A DNA stretch of 46,440 nt, taken from assembly GCA_964368625.1 (NCBI GenBank), contig CAYJBH010000023.1:1-46440 (forward strand). The letters run 5' to 3'. Origin of the DNA: CAYJBH01 sp964368625 (GTDB lineage: Bacteria > Bacillota > Clostridia > Oscillospirales > Ruminococcaceae). The translations under genes and the position numbers were made by a program. Shown here one piece after another: positions 32,769 to 41,403 of this stretch. Numbering within the stretch: the stretch's first letter is position 1; every line of letters begins with the position of its first letter. Under the pieces are notes generated by a model. That model saw nothing but the letters and a program-made list of their open reading frames with translations, searched no databases and was not told where the DNA came from.

Positions 32769-33440
32769 ATGTATAAAATAATGATTGTAGAAGACGACAC
32801 AGGCATAGCCACTTTAATAAAACAACAGCTTGAGAGTTGGGGTTTTTCGGTGTTTTGTGCAGAAGATTTTAAAGATGTATCAATGCTTTTTGCAAATGAA
32901 GCTCCTCATCTTGTTTTAATGGATATATCCCTTCCGTATTTTAGTGGCTATCATTGGTGTGAAGAGATTAGAAAAATAAGCACCGTGCCAATTCTGTTTA
33001 TATCATCAGCTTGTGATAACATGAACATTGTAATGGCTATTAGCCTAGGTGCAGATGATTTTATTGCAAAACCGTTTAATACCGAGGTGCTTATGGCAAA
33101 GGTGAAAGCGCTTTTGCGTAGATCTTACGATTTTGCAACCGACACAGCTGTACTACAACATAAAAATGTATTTTTAAACATCAATGATTTGTCGTTAGTT
33201 TATGGTGAGTACAAAATAGAGCTAACAAAAAATGAGCATAAAATACTAAAAACACTTCTTCAAAATAAGCAAAAAATTGTAAGCCGGGAAAAGCTAATGG
33301 ATAGCCTCTGGCAAACAGACAGCTTTGTTGACGACAATACACTCACCGTGAATGTGAACAGAATAAGAACAAAGCTAAACACAATAGGGCTAAACGGTTT
33401 TATTACTACAAAAGTTGGAGCGGGGTATATTATAGAATGA
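32769..33440 (+). CDS. BceR-like OmpR-family response regulator
   Basis: A 223-residue two-component regulator. The receiver domain spans residues 1-~115 with acidic D9/D10, phospho-acceptor D52 (VLMDISLP) and the conserved Lys in DDFIAKPF. The winged-helix effector domain spans ~130-222 (ELTKNEHKILKTLL, VDDNTLTVNVNRIRTKL). It overlaps the kinase gene by 4 bases. Together with the ABC genes downstream it forms a Bce-type module, which senses antimicrobial peptides that target cell-wall precursors. Its predicted binding site is at 34428. Confidence 0.9.
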   Translation: MYKIMIVEDDTGIATLIKQQLESWGFSVFCAEDFKDVSMLFANEAPHLVLMDISLPYFSGYHWCEEIRKISTVPILFISSACDNMNIVMAISLGADDFIAKPFNTEVLMAKVKALLRRSYDFATDTAVLQHKNVFLNINDLSLVYGEYKIELTKNEHKILKTLLQNKQKIVSREKLMDSLWQTDSFVDDNTLTVNVNRIRTKLNTIGLNGFITTKVGAGYIIE

Positions 33441-34402
33441 ATTTGTTTTTTAACTATATAAAAGAAAAATACGTTATTATAGCTGTAAATTTATTGATAT
33501 TCATATTCTTCTCATTTTCTTTTTATCTTTATCGCCTGCCGCTTGTAGCAGTGTTATATCCCTATGTTATATGCTTTTTAGTGCAGCTTGTTTTTGCAGG
33601 TGTGGGGTTTGCACACTATAAGAAAAGGCATGAAGAACTTGAACTTTTAAAGAAAAATATTGATCTATTAACTGATTTAACGTTTAAATCAAACTCTTGC
33701 ATAGAGCAAGATTTCATCGAAATTTTAAACGTGCTTATTAAGCATCAACGAAACGTACAAGATGACTTTAACTTGCGATTAAAAGATACAATACAGTATT
33801 ATACGGTTTGGGTACACCAGATAAAAACACCCATTGCATCCATGCGGTTACTGCTTCAAAACGAGGACAGTGCTTTATCAAGAAAACTTAGCACAGACCT
33901 TTCGAAAATTGAGCGCTATGTACAAATGGTTATGGCATATCTTCGCATTAATTCTGATAATACCGATTATCTTTTTGCACCGTGCAACCTTGATAGTATG
34001 ATAAAGCAAGCGGTAAAGAGTTTTAGCACCGAGTTTATCGAAAAAAAGATAGAGCTTATCTATAAACCAATAGATGAAGATGTAATAATAGACGAAAAAT
34101 GGTTTTTGTTTTTGATAGAGCAAATAATTTCCAATTCACTTAAATACACACATAAAGGATATATAAAAATATATCTGAACAGCGAAGGAGTTTTATGTGT
34201 TGAGGACAGTGGTATAGGAATTGCAGCACAAGATCTACCACGAATATTTGAAAATGGTTATACCGGTAATATTGGGCGCATATATAAAAAATCCAGTGGG
34301 ATTGGGCTGTATTTATGCAAAACGGTGTGTGATAAACTTAATTTAAGCATATCGGCCGTATCTGAGCCGGAAAAAGGAACCACTATTAAAATAGCCTTTT
34401 AA
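33437..34402 (+). CDS. BceS-like intramembrane-sensing histidine kinase
   Basis: A 321-residue kinase with two membrane helices (about 14-34 and 38-59) and only a few residues between them, the mark of intramembrane-sensing kinases. The phospho-acceptor is H127 in TVWVHQIKTPIASMRLL. The ATPase domain has the N box (IISNSLKYT), DSGIGI and GIGLYLCK. Such kinases lack their own ligand-binding domain and receive the signal from the partner BceAB transporter, which is encoded next. Confidence 0.9.
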   Translation: MNLFFNYIKEKYVIIAVNLLIFIFFSFSFYLYRLPLVAVLYPYVICFLVQLVFAGVGFAHYKKRHEELELLKKNIDLLTDLTFKSNSCIEQDFIEILNVLIKHQRNVQDDFNLRLKDTIQYYTVWVHQIKTPIASMRLLLQNEDSALSRKLSTDLSKIERYVQMVMAYLRINSDNTDYLFAPCNLDSMIKQAVKSFSTEFIEKKIELIYKPIDEDVIIDEKWFLFLIEQIISNSLKYTHKGYIKIYLNSEGVLCVEDSGIGIAAQDLPRIFENGYTGNIGRIYKKSSGIGLYLCKTVCDKLNLSISAVSEPEKGTTIKIAF

Positions 34403-34427
34403 CCTGTTAACCATTACTAATAGTAAT

Positions 34428-34464
34428 CTTACAAAAATGTAAGGTTATGTACTCAAAATGTAAG
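34428..34464 (+). promoter_or_regulatory. BceR-type operator upstream of the ABC genes
   Basis: CTTACA (34428-34433), gap AAAA, TGTAAG (34438-34443) is a perfect inverted repeat of the form TNACA-N4-TGTAA described for BceR-like regulators. A further TGTAAG at 34459-34464 lies 21 bases after the previous one, two helical turns away. It lies about 80-115 bases ahead of the ATPase gene, in the 142-base gap after the kinase gene. Confidence 0.65.
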
Positions 34465-34544
34465 CCAAATAGATGGAAGAAGAGTGGTGTAATTTGATAT
34501 CATCATTATAGAACTAAATAGCAATATAATAAGGAGATGTAACG

Positions 34545-35306
34545 ATGAATATTTTACAAATTAACTCACTTCAAAAGGTTTATGCGTCACGCTTTGGCAC
34601 AAATAAGGTGCAGGCACTAAAAAATGTGAATTTTAACGTTTTACGTGGCGAATACATGGCAATTATGGGGGAATCGGGCAGCGGAAAAACAACTCTTTTA
34701 AATATTTTAGCAGGGTTAGATAAACCTACAAGCGGTACCGTTTTGTTGGAAAATAGCGACATAACAAAAATAAAAGAAGCCAATCTCTCAACATTTAGAC
34801 GTGAAAATTTGGGCTTTGTATTTCAAGATTTTAATCTTTTGGATACTTTCAATTTAAAGGACAATATATTTTTACCACTAGTATTAGCCGGTAAATCTTA
34901 TGAAGAAATGGAAAGGCGAATTTTACCTATTGCAGAAGATCTTGGACTAACAAAGCTGCTCAATAAATATCCCTATGAGATTTCAGGGGGGCAAAAACAG
35001 CGTGCCGCTATTGCACGAGCCCTAATAACAAATCCAAAACTTATTTTAGCTGACGAGCCAACTGGTGCATTAGACTCTAAATCATCAGATGAATTGTTGC
35101 ACCTGCTATCAGAAATAAACCAAAAAGGGCAAACAATTTTAATGGTTACACACTCCACTAGAGCGGCAAGTAATGCAAACTGTGTTCTGTTTATTAAAGA
35201 TGGCGAGGTTTTTCACCAGATATTTAAGGGTGAATTAACAAACGATATTTTTCACCAAAAGATTACAGAAACACTTACCTTGTTATCAAAAGGGGGGGTA
35301 AAATAA
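34545..35306 (+). CDS. BceA-like ABC transporter ATPase
   Basis: A 253-residue ATPase of the MacB/BceA type. Walker A is GESGSGKT (42-49), the Q-loop is FVFQDFNLLD, the signature is SGGQKQRAAIARAL and Walker B is LILADEPTGALDS. It overlaps the permease start by 1 base. With the permease it both removes peptide antibiotics from their lipid targets and reports flux to the kinase. Ribosome site AAGGAGATG, 6 bases ahead. Confidence 0.92.
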   Translation: MNILQINSLQKVYASRFGTNKVQALKNVNFNVLRGEYMAIMGESGSGKTTLLNILAGLDKPTSGTVLLENSDITKIKEANLSTFRRENLGFVFQDFNLLDTFNLKDNIFLPLVLAGKSYEEMERRILPIAEDLGLTKLLNKYPYEISGGQKQRAAIARALITNPKLILADEPTGALDSKSSDELLHLLSEINQKGQTILMVTHSTRAASNANCVLFIKDGEVFHQIFKGELTNDIFHQKITETLTLLSKGGVK

Positions 35307-37318
35307 TGTTTTATCCCAAAATTGCGATAAACAGTATTAAGGTTAACAACAAGCTTTATATACCGTACATTTTAACAAGCGCCCTTTGGGTAATGATGTT
35401 TTATATCATACTAAGTATGGCATCGTCAGAGCAAATTTTAAATTCCGGCGCTGGTGACTCTATTGTTATGATTTTATCAATGGGGGTGCCGTTTATATTT
35501 TTATTTTCGGCCTTGTTTTTATTATACACAAGCTCTTTTTTAAGCAAAATGCGCAACAAGGAATATGCTCTTTACAATGTTTTAGGCATGAATAAGCGTA
35601 ATATTTCACATATACTTATCTGGGAGAGTTTTTTTACCACCTTTAGCTCCCTAGTTATAGGACTTTTTTGCGGTGCGTTGTTTTATAAAATCTTTGAGCT
35701 ATTATTAATGCGAATAACAAAGGAAGAGGTTATTTACAGTTTTGAATTTAATATTAATAACCTTGCTTACACAACGATTGCATTTGCCATAATCTTTTTC
35801 GTTATATTAATAAAATCACTTTTAACAATTCGACTTGCAAGGCCGATAGAGCTTTTAAAAAGTCAGAACATTGGTGAAAAACCACCTAAGGCAAACTGGC
35901 TTTTGGGGATTTTAGGAGTTGTGTCGCTAGGTATAGCTTATTATATTTCTATCACCGCAGAAAACCCGATGGCTGCGATTAACTTATTTTTTGTTGCAGT
36001 TATTCTTGTGGTAATAGGTACATATTTGATTTTTATCTCCGGTTCGGTATTGCTTTGTAGAATACTTCAAGGCAAAAAAAAGTTTTATTATAAACCAAAT
36101 CACTTTATTTCTGTTTCTTCTATGGCATACCGAATGAAGCGTACAGGAGCAGGTCTTGCTGCTATATGTATTTTTTCTACAATGGTGCTTGTAATGATCT
36201 CGTCAAGTTTTAGTTTATATTTGGGAAACGAAGAGTTACTAACTTTGCGCTATCCAAATGATATTAATATATTGTTTAGCTCTAACAGTGCCGACACCAT
36301 GAAGGAAGATTTTATAGGGGCCGTTGATGACTTTGTTCACAGTGAAACAGAGCAAAGCGGAGGCAATGTTTCAGACGAACTAATATATCAAAGGCTAGTA
36401 ACAGCAGGGCAGTTACAGGGAAATACTTTTGAACTGGATTCTTTAAACAGTACTAATTTTGAAGATATATATCAAATATTTTTTTATGATATAGCAGATT
36501 ACAACAAAAACATGGGAACAAATATTTCGGTAGACGGAACACATGTTTATATACATTCACCACGTGAAGATTTTACGCATGATAGCATTAATTTATTGGG
36601 TACAACATTTACGGTAATTGGCAAACTAGATGATTTTTGGAGCGACGGAATATCGGCAATGACAGTTTTTCCAACACTCATGATAGTTGTAGACGATCTC
36701 TCACGAATAGAGTCTATGTTTAGTGGTGTTACAAATCAAAGCGGCGAAACTTTGTTAGTTTCACAGTATTCATACAACTATAACTGCGGGTTGTCGGGGG
36801 AAGGTCAGATAGCATTGAGCGAGCAAATACAAGAGAATTTTACTGATACCCTTGGACATTTTAAGCATTTAAGCAGCTTTAGCATAGAGTCATTAGAGGG
36901 TAACAGACTTGGTTTTTACGGACTTTTTGGCGGGGTTTTATTTATAGGATTAATACTAAGTATTCTTTTTATATCAGCTACCGTGCTTATAATTTATTAC
37001 AAGCAAATTGTAGAGGGTTATGAGGATAAGCATAGGTTTAGCATCATGCAAAAAATTGGAATTACCAAAAAAGAGATAAGGCGCAGTGTTAATTCTCAAA
37101 TGTTAACAGTTTTCTTTTTGCCACTATTAATGGCTGGTATACATCTTTGTTTTGCCTTCCCGATACTTAGGCTGCTTCTGTTAATGTTTAACCTAACCAA
37201 TGTAACTCTTTTTATTATAATATCGGCTGCAGGATTTGTAGTTTTTTCAATTATGTACGCATTTATATACAAGCTAACCTCTAAATTTTATTTTGACATA
37301 GTAGCCAAAACAGTGTAA
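35306..37318 (+). CDS. BceB-like ABC transporter permease
   Basis: A 670-residue permease with about ten membrane segments and the large extracellular domain (~310-535, rich in Ser, Asp and Asn) that defines BceB transporters. The N-terminal FYPKIAINSIKVNNKLYIPYIL and the cytoplasmic MRNKEYALYNVLGMNKRNI loop are family features. The C-terminal FtsX-like block has IMQKIGITKKEIRRSVNSQ. The extracellular domain is thought to recognise the peptide or its lipid complex; the drug specificity cannot be read here. Confidence 0.9.
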   Translation: MFYPKIAINSIKVNNKLYIPYILTSALWVMMFYIILSMASSEQILNSGAGDSIVMILSMGVPFIFLFSALFLLYTSSFLSKMRNKEYALYNVLGMNKRNISHILIWESFFTTFSSLVIGLFCGALFYKIFELLLMRITKEEVIYSFEFNINNLAYTTIAFAIIFFVILIKSLLTIRLARPIELLKSQNIGEKPPKANWLLGILGVVSLGIAYYISITAENPMAAINLFFVAVILVVIGTYLIFISGSVLLCRILQGKKKFYYKPNHFISVSSMAYRMKRTGAGLAAICIFSTMVLVMISSSFSLYLGNEELLTLRYPNDINILFSSNSADTMKEDFIGAVDDFVHSETEQSGGNVSDELIYQRLVTAGQLQGNTFELDSLNSTNFEDIYQIFFYDIADYNKNMGTNISVDGTHVYIHSPREDFTHDSINLLGTTFTVIGKLDDFWSDGISAMTVFPTLMIVVDDLSRIESMFSGVTNQSGETLLVSQYSYNYNCGLSGEGQIALSEQIQENFTDTLGHFKHLSSFSIESLEGNRLGFYGLFGGVLFIGLILSILFISATVLIIYYKQIVEGYEDKHRFSIMQKIGITKKEIRRSVNSQMLTVFFLPLLMAGIHLCFAFPILRLLLLMFNLTNVTLFIIISAAGFVVFSIMYAFIYKLTSKFYFDIVAKTV

Positions 37319-37817
37319 TTCTAAACTAGCTATTACACAAAACTTAGTAACACGCTTTAGAAAATGCCTTATCGGCAATGCTTCTGAAGCATTGCAGTTG
37401 GCAAAGTTCTGCCCGTTAAAACGGGGTAGGGGAGGAGCTCGAATTTTCTACGCCCATCAGCCATCGCGCACTACGATGAGTTTGCGATGGTTGATCTGTA
37501 AAATTCTAAATGCTATTGCAAGTATAGCTAATTTGCTCATCATTATTTTATCCAAAGCACATTCGGGACAGCTGTTCGGCGCCAATGTCCTAACGATACA
37601 AATAAGTTGATACCACCTTTGTGTACTGTTTCGCTGAAATTAGGCTGCTCCAAAAAGTATTTCCTTTTCATATTATTTTCTGCTAAGTTACTATAATTTT
37701 ATATTTTCATTTCCTCTAACTAAATAACATAGTGCTTAAAATTAAAGTAAATGTTAAGGCACTGTTCTTGACACTGTTTGTTTTAATCTTTAACGCTATA
37801 GTTCATTCCCTTTATCA
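37319..37817. other. Intergenic region without a supported gene
   Basis: About 500 bases between the BceB-like gene and the minus-strand LCP-like gene. A 12-bp stem with one G-T pair (ATCAGCCATCGC near 37457-37468 with GCGATGGTTGAT near 37485-37496) is present. An open plus-strand frame (37392-37610) lacks a ribosome site and resembles nothing I know. The rest is AT-rich and unremarkable. Confidence 0.5.
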
Positions 37818-37863
37818 ACAAGTACAAAAACCATCGAATTTATACGATGGTTTTTGCACTTGT
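37818..37863. terminator. Bidirectional terminator
   Basis: A 19-bp stem with one mismatch (ACAAGTACAAAAACCATCG with CGATGGTTTTTGCACTTGT) and an 8-base loop. The T tract inside the 3' arm and the A tract inside the 5' arm let it work in both directions. It probably ends the minus-strand LCP-like transcript and any Bce read-through. Confidence 0.75.
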
Positions 37864-37935
37864 TAAAGCTGTCTATCCAATAAACGGAATAGGAATTTAT
37901 TTTTGCCTATCATTTTTAAATTTTCATGTTCTAAT

Positions 37936-38739
37936 TTAAGCTAAAAGATCCATTGCCTTCTCTTTATCATCATCGCTTAACATGGTTCCTACATCGTTCT
38001 GTTCTCCGCTAAGGGTAGCAGCATAATAATTTACTGTTTCATAAGGCAAAAGACTAAATATTTTGGTTAGTCGATATATTTCTTCTGAACCAATATTCGA
38101 ATTAATATTACCGCTAAGTTCTTTTATCCTTGCCGGTATTTCGGCAAACATAATCTCCATATTTTCTTCAAGTAGTAAACTAAAGCAGATGCTTCTTACC
38201 AGCTGCTTACTCTCGTTGGGAGCATCCTCTACAAGACTTTTTGCATATTCTGGTGATATAACATGTTGATCTGGAATGTTTAGTCTTTCAGATATTTCGA
38301 CTGAAGGAGTTGCCGGCTTAAAATTAATTGTTAGTGATGACAGCTGTTCAGAACTTAATAAGCAATAATAGTCTATCCTCACATCAAGTAGGCTCTCCAG
38401 TTTTGTTGTTACCATGGCGGGTCCACCATAGCTTAACGTGTCGACTATATTTTCCTCTTCAGAAACAACGATGTCTGATGGAATAGCAAGATTAACTACA
38501 CTTTTTCCAAAAGCATCAAACTTTAAAATCATAAAAGCTGGGTTTTGCTCGTCGGTAATTAACAAAATACTTTTGCTGTCCTCCTCAGTTGGCTTGGTTG
38601 CCGGAATATCACTTATTGATTCAGCAACCGAGCTAATCCTTGTTAGACTATAGGCTCCTATCAAAGCAAAGGTAGGCAGTATTATTAGCAACGCCATGAT
38701 AAGGGTTAAAAAAAAGTATCTTAAGTTCTTTTTCCTCAT
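37936..38739 (-). CDS. Divergent LCP (LytR-CpsA-Psr)-like membrane-anchored protein
   Basis: A 267-residue protein with one N-terminal membrane helix (~8-30) and an extracellular remainder. ILLITDEQNPAFMILKFD, VVNLAIPSDIVV and YGGPAMVTTKLESLLDVRIDYY follow the strand order of LCP phosphotransferases, which attach wall polymers to peptidoglycan. In active members the second block reads IPRD and the third is preceded by a K-N-A pattern; here Arg is replaced by Ser and that pattern is missing. It is probably not catalytic in the standard way, or has another role. Single gene, followed by a strong terminator. Confidence 0.55.
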   Translation of the reverse strand: MRKKNLRYFFLTLIMALLIILPTFALIGAYSLTRISSVAESISDIPATKPTEEDSKSILLITDEQNPAFMILKFDAFGKSVVNLAIPSDIVVSEEENIVDTLSYGGPAMVTTKLESLLDVRIDYYCLLSSEQLSSLTINFKPATPSVEISERLNIPDQHVISPEYAKSLVEDAPNESKQLVRSICFSLLLEENMEIMFAEIPARIKELSGNINSNIGSEEIYRLTKIFSLLPYETVNYYAATLSGEQNDVGTMLSDDDKEKAMDLLA

Positions 38740-38780
38740 TGTGTAACTCCTCTTTACTTATTATGTTACTGAATAAAGTG

Positions 38781-38810
38781 TTGCCTATTGCACACAATAT
38801 ATTCCATAAT
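38781..38810 (+). promoter_or_regulatory. Promoter for the 52-codon gene
   Basis: TTGCCT at 38781-38786 and CATAAT at 38805-38810, spacer 18, ending 19 bases before the start codon. Both boxes match consensus only in part (4 of 6 and 5 of 6). Confidence 0.4.
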
Positions 38811-38829
38811 AAACAAATAAGGAGAGTGT

Positions 38830-38988
38830 ATGAATAAAAAACAATATGAGCCTGCCGGACGTAGCTTTACCGAGGTTATTCGCAGCATATTAAACGAAAC
38901 ACCTTCCTCTTCGGAAGGTGAAACGAAAAATATAGAACATGTTAACAACATAACCGAAAGTCAGCAAGCTGGTGCAGCAGAAAAATAG
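38830..38988 (+). CDS. Small hypothetical protein, 52 residues
   Basis: Reads MNKKQYEPAGRSFTEVIRSI and ends QQAGAAEK. AGGAG lies 6 bases before the ATG, and a promoter-like pair lies upstream. Hydrophilic, with no membrane segment or Cys; the N-terminal half could form a short amphipathic helix and the rest (SSSEGETKN...) looks disordered. It stands alone between two minus-strand genes and the opposite frame is a shadow. No family recognised. Confidence 0.6.
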   Translation: MNKKQYEPAGRSFTEVIRSILNETPSSSEGETKNIEHVNNITESQQAGAAEK

Positions 38989-38991
38989 AAC

Positions 38992-39483
38992 CTATTTGTT
39001 ATTTATATTTTCAGCCGAAACATGTAAAAAACAAGGTTCTTTACCTTCGTTAAGTTCCATTATACCGTAGGTATGCGATTTCTCATTAGCCATGCCTAGG
39101 GTTCCGGGATTAAAAAGATATATTCCGTTTAACGTTGCACAAAGGGGTTTGTGGGTGTGTCCAAACAGGGCAATCTCACAACCTCTTGTTTTTGCAGCAT
39201 TACACAATTTTTCAAGTCCCTGCTTAACTGCATAAATATCTCCGTGAACATAAAGGATTTTATATCCTAATAGCTCTATAGTTTTAGGCAAACCATTTCC
39301 CATCCCGTCACAGTTGCCATTTACTACATATTCGACCTTGCTTAAATAACCCTGCATCACGGTACGAAAATCAGATAATCCATCACCGAGAAAAAACACT
39401 CCATCAACATCGTTGTTTTTCTCAAGCACCTTTTTCAGCATTTTTTTGTTGCCATGGGTATCGGAAATTATTAAGTATCTCAT
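38992..39483 (-). CDS. YfcE/MJ0936-type metallophosphoesterase
   Basis: A 163-residue phosphodiesterase of the calcineurin-like superfamily. Metal ligands are visible in MRYLIISDTHGN (D8, H10), FLGDGLSD, VNGNCD and GHTHKP. The length and compact form fit the YfcE group, cytoplasmic enzymes acting on small phosphodiesters in vitro; the natural substrate is uncertain. The start overlaps the stop of rsmI by 4 bases, so it is coupled to the methyltransferase operon. Confidence 0.88.
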   Translation of the reverse strand: MRYLIISDTHGNKKMLKKVLEKNNDVDGVFFLGDGLSDFRTVMQGYLSKVEYVVNGNCDGMGNGLPKTIELLGYKILYVHGDIYAVKQGLEKLCNAAKTRGCEIALFGHTHKPLCATLNGIYLFNPGTLGMANEKSHTYGIMELNEGKEPCFLHVSAENINNK

Positions 39484-40310
39484 CGCTGTTTTAAAACCTC
39501 ATTATAGAGTTTTGATCTCGAATGACCGGTTAACGCTGCTATTTCTTTTGCAGCAGCAGATAGGCTAACTCCGCTATCGGCTAAAGATATAAGCTGATTC
39601 ACTGCAATCTCAAACGAAATAACAGTTTCTTTGTTTTTTCCTTCAAGTATTAAAACAAACTCGCCCTTTGGTTTATTGCTGGTGTAGTATTCCACCGCTT
39701 CTTCAAGTGTGAGTTTCAGACAGTATTCATGTATCTTAGTTAATTCATGAAGTATTGATATCTCCCTATCTCCAAAGGTAGCATAAAAATCTTTAAGGGT
39801 TCTTAAAAGTTTATGTGGCGCTTCGTAAAATATCATGGTGCGCTCTTCGTTTATTAACCCGTTTAAATGTTCTTTTCGTGCCTTAGTTGCGGTAGATAAA
39901 AAACCTTCAAAACAAAATCTTCCGCTGTTCATTCCCGATATAGAAAGTGCCGCTATAACCGCTGATGGGCCGGGTATCGTAACAACATTTATTCCTCGCT
40001 TATGTGCATCCCTTACAATCAACTCTCCCGGATCCGAGATTGCTGGTGTTCCCGCATCGGTGCAAAGTGCACAACTTTCACCGGCTTCTATCCTGTTAAG
40101 TATCAAATCGGCACTGTTAAGGTTATGTGCATGATAAGCAACCATCTGTTTTTTTATATCAAGATGATTAAGCAACTTAGCAGTAACTCTTGTGTCTTCA
40201 GCGGCAATAAAATCCACTGCTTTTAATGTATCAATTGCCCTTAACGTAAGATCTTTCAGGTTGCCGATAGGAGTTGCAACCACATATAAACCATTTAAAC
40301 TATCTAACAT
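39480..40310 (-). CDS. rsmI: 16S rRNA 2'-O-ribose C1402 methyltransferase RsmI
   Basis: A 276-residue tetrapyrrole-methylase-fold protein. LYVVATPIGNLKDLTLRAI at the N-terminus, FIAAEDTR, CTDAGTPAISDPG and IPGPSAVIAALSISG are RsmI signatures, with FYEAPHKLL further on. It methylates the ribose of C1402 in the ribosomal decoding centre with SAM. It follows the TrmN6-like gene by 1 base. In Bacillus the equivalents yabB and rsmI (yabC) are also neighbours. Confidence 0.94.
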   Translation of the reverse strand: MLDSLNGLYVVATPIGNLKDLTLRAIDTLKAVDFIAAEDTRVTAKLLNHLDIKKQMVAYHAHNLNSADLILNRIEAGESCALCTDAGTPAISDPGELIVRDAHKRGINVVTIPGPSAVIAALSISGMNSGRFCFEGFLSTATKARKEHLNGLINEERTMIFYEAPHKLLRTLKDFYATFGDREISILHELTKIHEYCLKLTLEEAVEYYTSNKPKGEFVLILEGKNKETVISFEIAVNQLISLADSGVSLSAAAKEIAALTGHSRSKLYNEVLKQR

Positions 40311-40311
40311 T

Positions 40312-41022
40312 TTAACCCTTTATTGCGATGCATTTGTTTTGATAAATTTTCATCATTTCGGCTGTATGTTCCCCAGATCGGTTTTCAACTATTAGATCAG
40401 GTAAAAGATGCAGACCAACACCGCCTGCTTTTCTGCCGTCTATCAGTGCAAGATAGGGCGTTCGCCCTACCTTAGGCCTAACCAATCGCAATCGTTTTGG
40501 TTCTATGCCATGATTCCTCATTATGCAAAATATGTCTGCAAGTCTGCTGGGTCGATGACAGATACACAACCTTCCCCGATCTTTTAAAACTGCTGCTGCT
40601 GTCTCTATAACCGAATTTAGTATCCCTTCAGATTCATGCCTGTTTGTTGCTCTAGATGAGCTCTTAGCCTTCTCTCCACTATCAAAATATGGTGGGTTGC
40701 AACTAACCAAATCATAAAGTTTTTCGGTTCTATAACCGGTTAGATCTCTGCAAACAACCTCTAGGTTATCTAAATTCTGTTCCTTCTGTGCTTTTTCTAT
40801 TAGGGAGGCCGCTTCCTGCTGTATTTCAATGGCTGTTATTCTGCCCTTGGCCCCGCCATCGATAAATCTAAGAGGAATTATTCCACATCCGCTACAAAGA
40901 TCAAGTGCAGACTCCAGCCTCTTTAGTCCACAAAAATGTGATAACAGCATCGCATCGGTGCCAAATCGATGAACGTTGTTTATATATACAACCGTTCCGT
41001 TATTTAAAACTTCTTTTGTCAT
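40312..41022 (-). CDS. tRNA1(Val) (adenine37-N6)-methyltransferase-like protein (TrmN6/YabB)
   Basis: A 236-residue Rossmann methyltransferase. Motif I is LDLCSGCGIIPL (residues ~40-51). Motif IV is SCNPPYF (~107-113), the N/D-PP-Y/F/W signature of amino-methyltransferases acting on adenine. NVHRFGTDAMLLSHF at residues 16-30 is characteristic of the YabB/TrmN6 group. It is first of a three-gene minus-strand operon with rsmI and the phosphoesterase. It may modify A37 of a tRNA; target specificity is inferred from family. Confidence 0.88.
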   Translation of the reverse strand: MTKEVLNNGTVVYINNVHRFGTDAMLLSHFCGLKRLESALDLCSGCGIIPLRFIDGGAKGRITAIEIQQEAASLIEKAQKEQNLDNLEVVCRDLTGYRTEKLYDLVSCNPPYFDSGEKAKSSSRATNRHESEGILNSVIETAAAVLKDRGRLCICHRPSRLADIFCIMRNHGIEPKRLRLVRPKVGRTPYLALIDGRKAGGVGLHLLPDLIVENRSGEHTAEMMKIYQNKCIAIKG

Positions 41023-41066
41023 AATTTCTCCGGCAAACGGTTAACAATTTAAAAATTCATTGTAAA

Positions 41067-41101
41067 AAAGGTGTATTCGCTGTTAAAAGCGATACACCTT
41101 T
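41067..41101 (-). terminator. Terminator after the ferredoxin gene
   Basis: A stem of about 13 bp with one bulge (AAAGGTGTATTCGC 41067-41080 with GCGATACACCTTT 41089-41101), followed on the minus strand by further T residues (41064-41066). It begins 6 bases past the ferredoxin stop codon. Confidence 0.7.
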
Positions 41102-41107
41102 AATTAC

Positions 41108-41272
41108 TTAACCTTCGATTGCATCTGAAGGACATGAATCCTTACATACTCCGCAATCAATACAGTCATCGGATATCACGTAATGATCGGTTCCCATAGA
41201 GATTGCCGATACAGGACATTCGCCTTCACAGGCTCCGCAGCTGATACAGTTATCGTTAATTACATGTGGCAT
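41108..41272 (-). CDS. 2[4Fe-4S] ferredoxin
   Basis: A 54-residue clostridial-type ferredoxin. Two cluster motifs, CISCGACEGECP and CIDCGVCKDSCP, each of the form C-x2-C-x2-C-x3-CP. The product begins MPHVIND and ends DAIEG. AGGAGG precedes the ATG by 7 bases. It is a small cytoplasmic electron carrier, fitting an anaerobe with radical SAM and other iron-sulphur enzymes. It has its own promoter and terminator and so is a single-gene unit. Confidence 0.95.
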   Translation of the reverse strand: MPHVINDNCISCGACEGECPVSAISMGTDHYVISDDCIDCGVCKDSCPSDAIEG

Positions 41273-41336
41273 AAATTTCACCTCCTGTTTTACTTTGGCA
41301 ACTCATAGACCTAAGTTTTTGATTTGCCTTACCTGA

Positions 41337-41365
41337 ATATTACCACATTTTGCAAGAATAATCAA
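41337..41365 (-). promoter_or_regulatory. Promoter of the ferredoxin gene
   Basis: On the minus strand, TTGATT (41365-41360) and TAATAT (41342-41337), spacer 17. The start site would be about 55 bases upstream of the ATG. Confidence 0.5.
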
Positions 41366-41403
41366 GTGTTTCGCTAATTATTAAACCATAACATAATAGA
41401 TAT

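Noticed and set aside
37418..37462. T-arm-like sequence (GGGGAGGAGCTCGAATTTTCT) that recalls the tRNA part of the 81-bp repeat
   Set aside because: The stem does not pair well, no acceptor partner is found and similarity to the repeat is only partial. A strongly decayed copy cannot be excluded.
37392..37610. Possible 72-codon membrane peptide after the BceB-like gene
   Set aside because: No ribosome site, start codon weak, and the hydrophobic stretch is of a kind common in AT-rich DNA.
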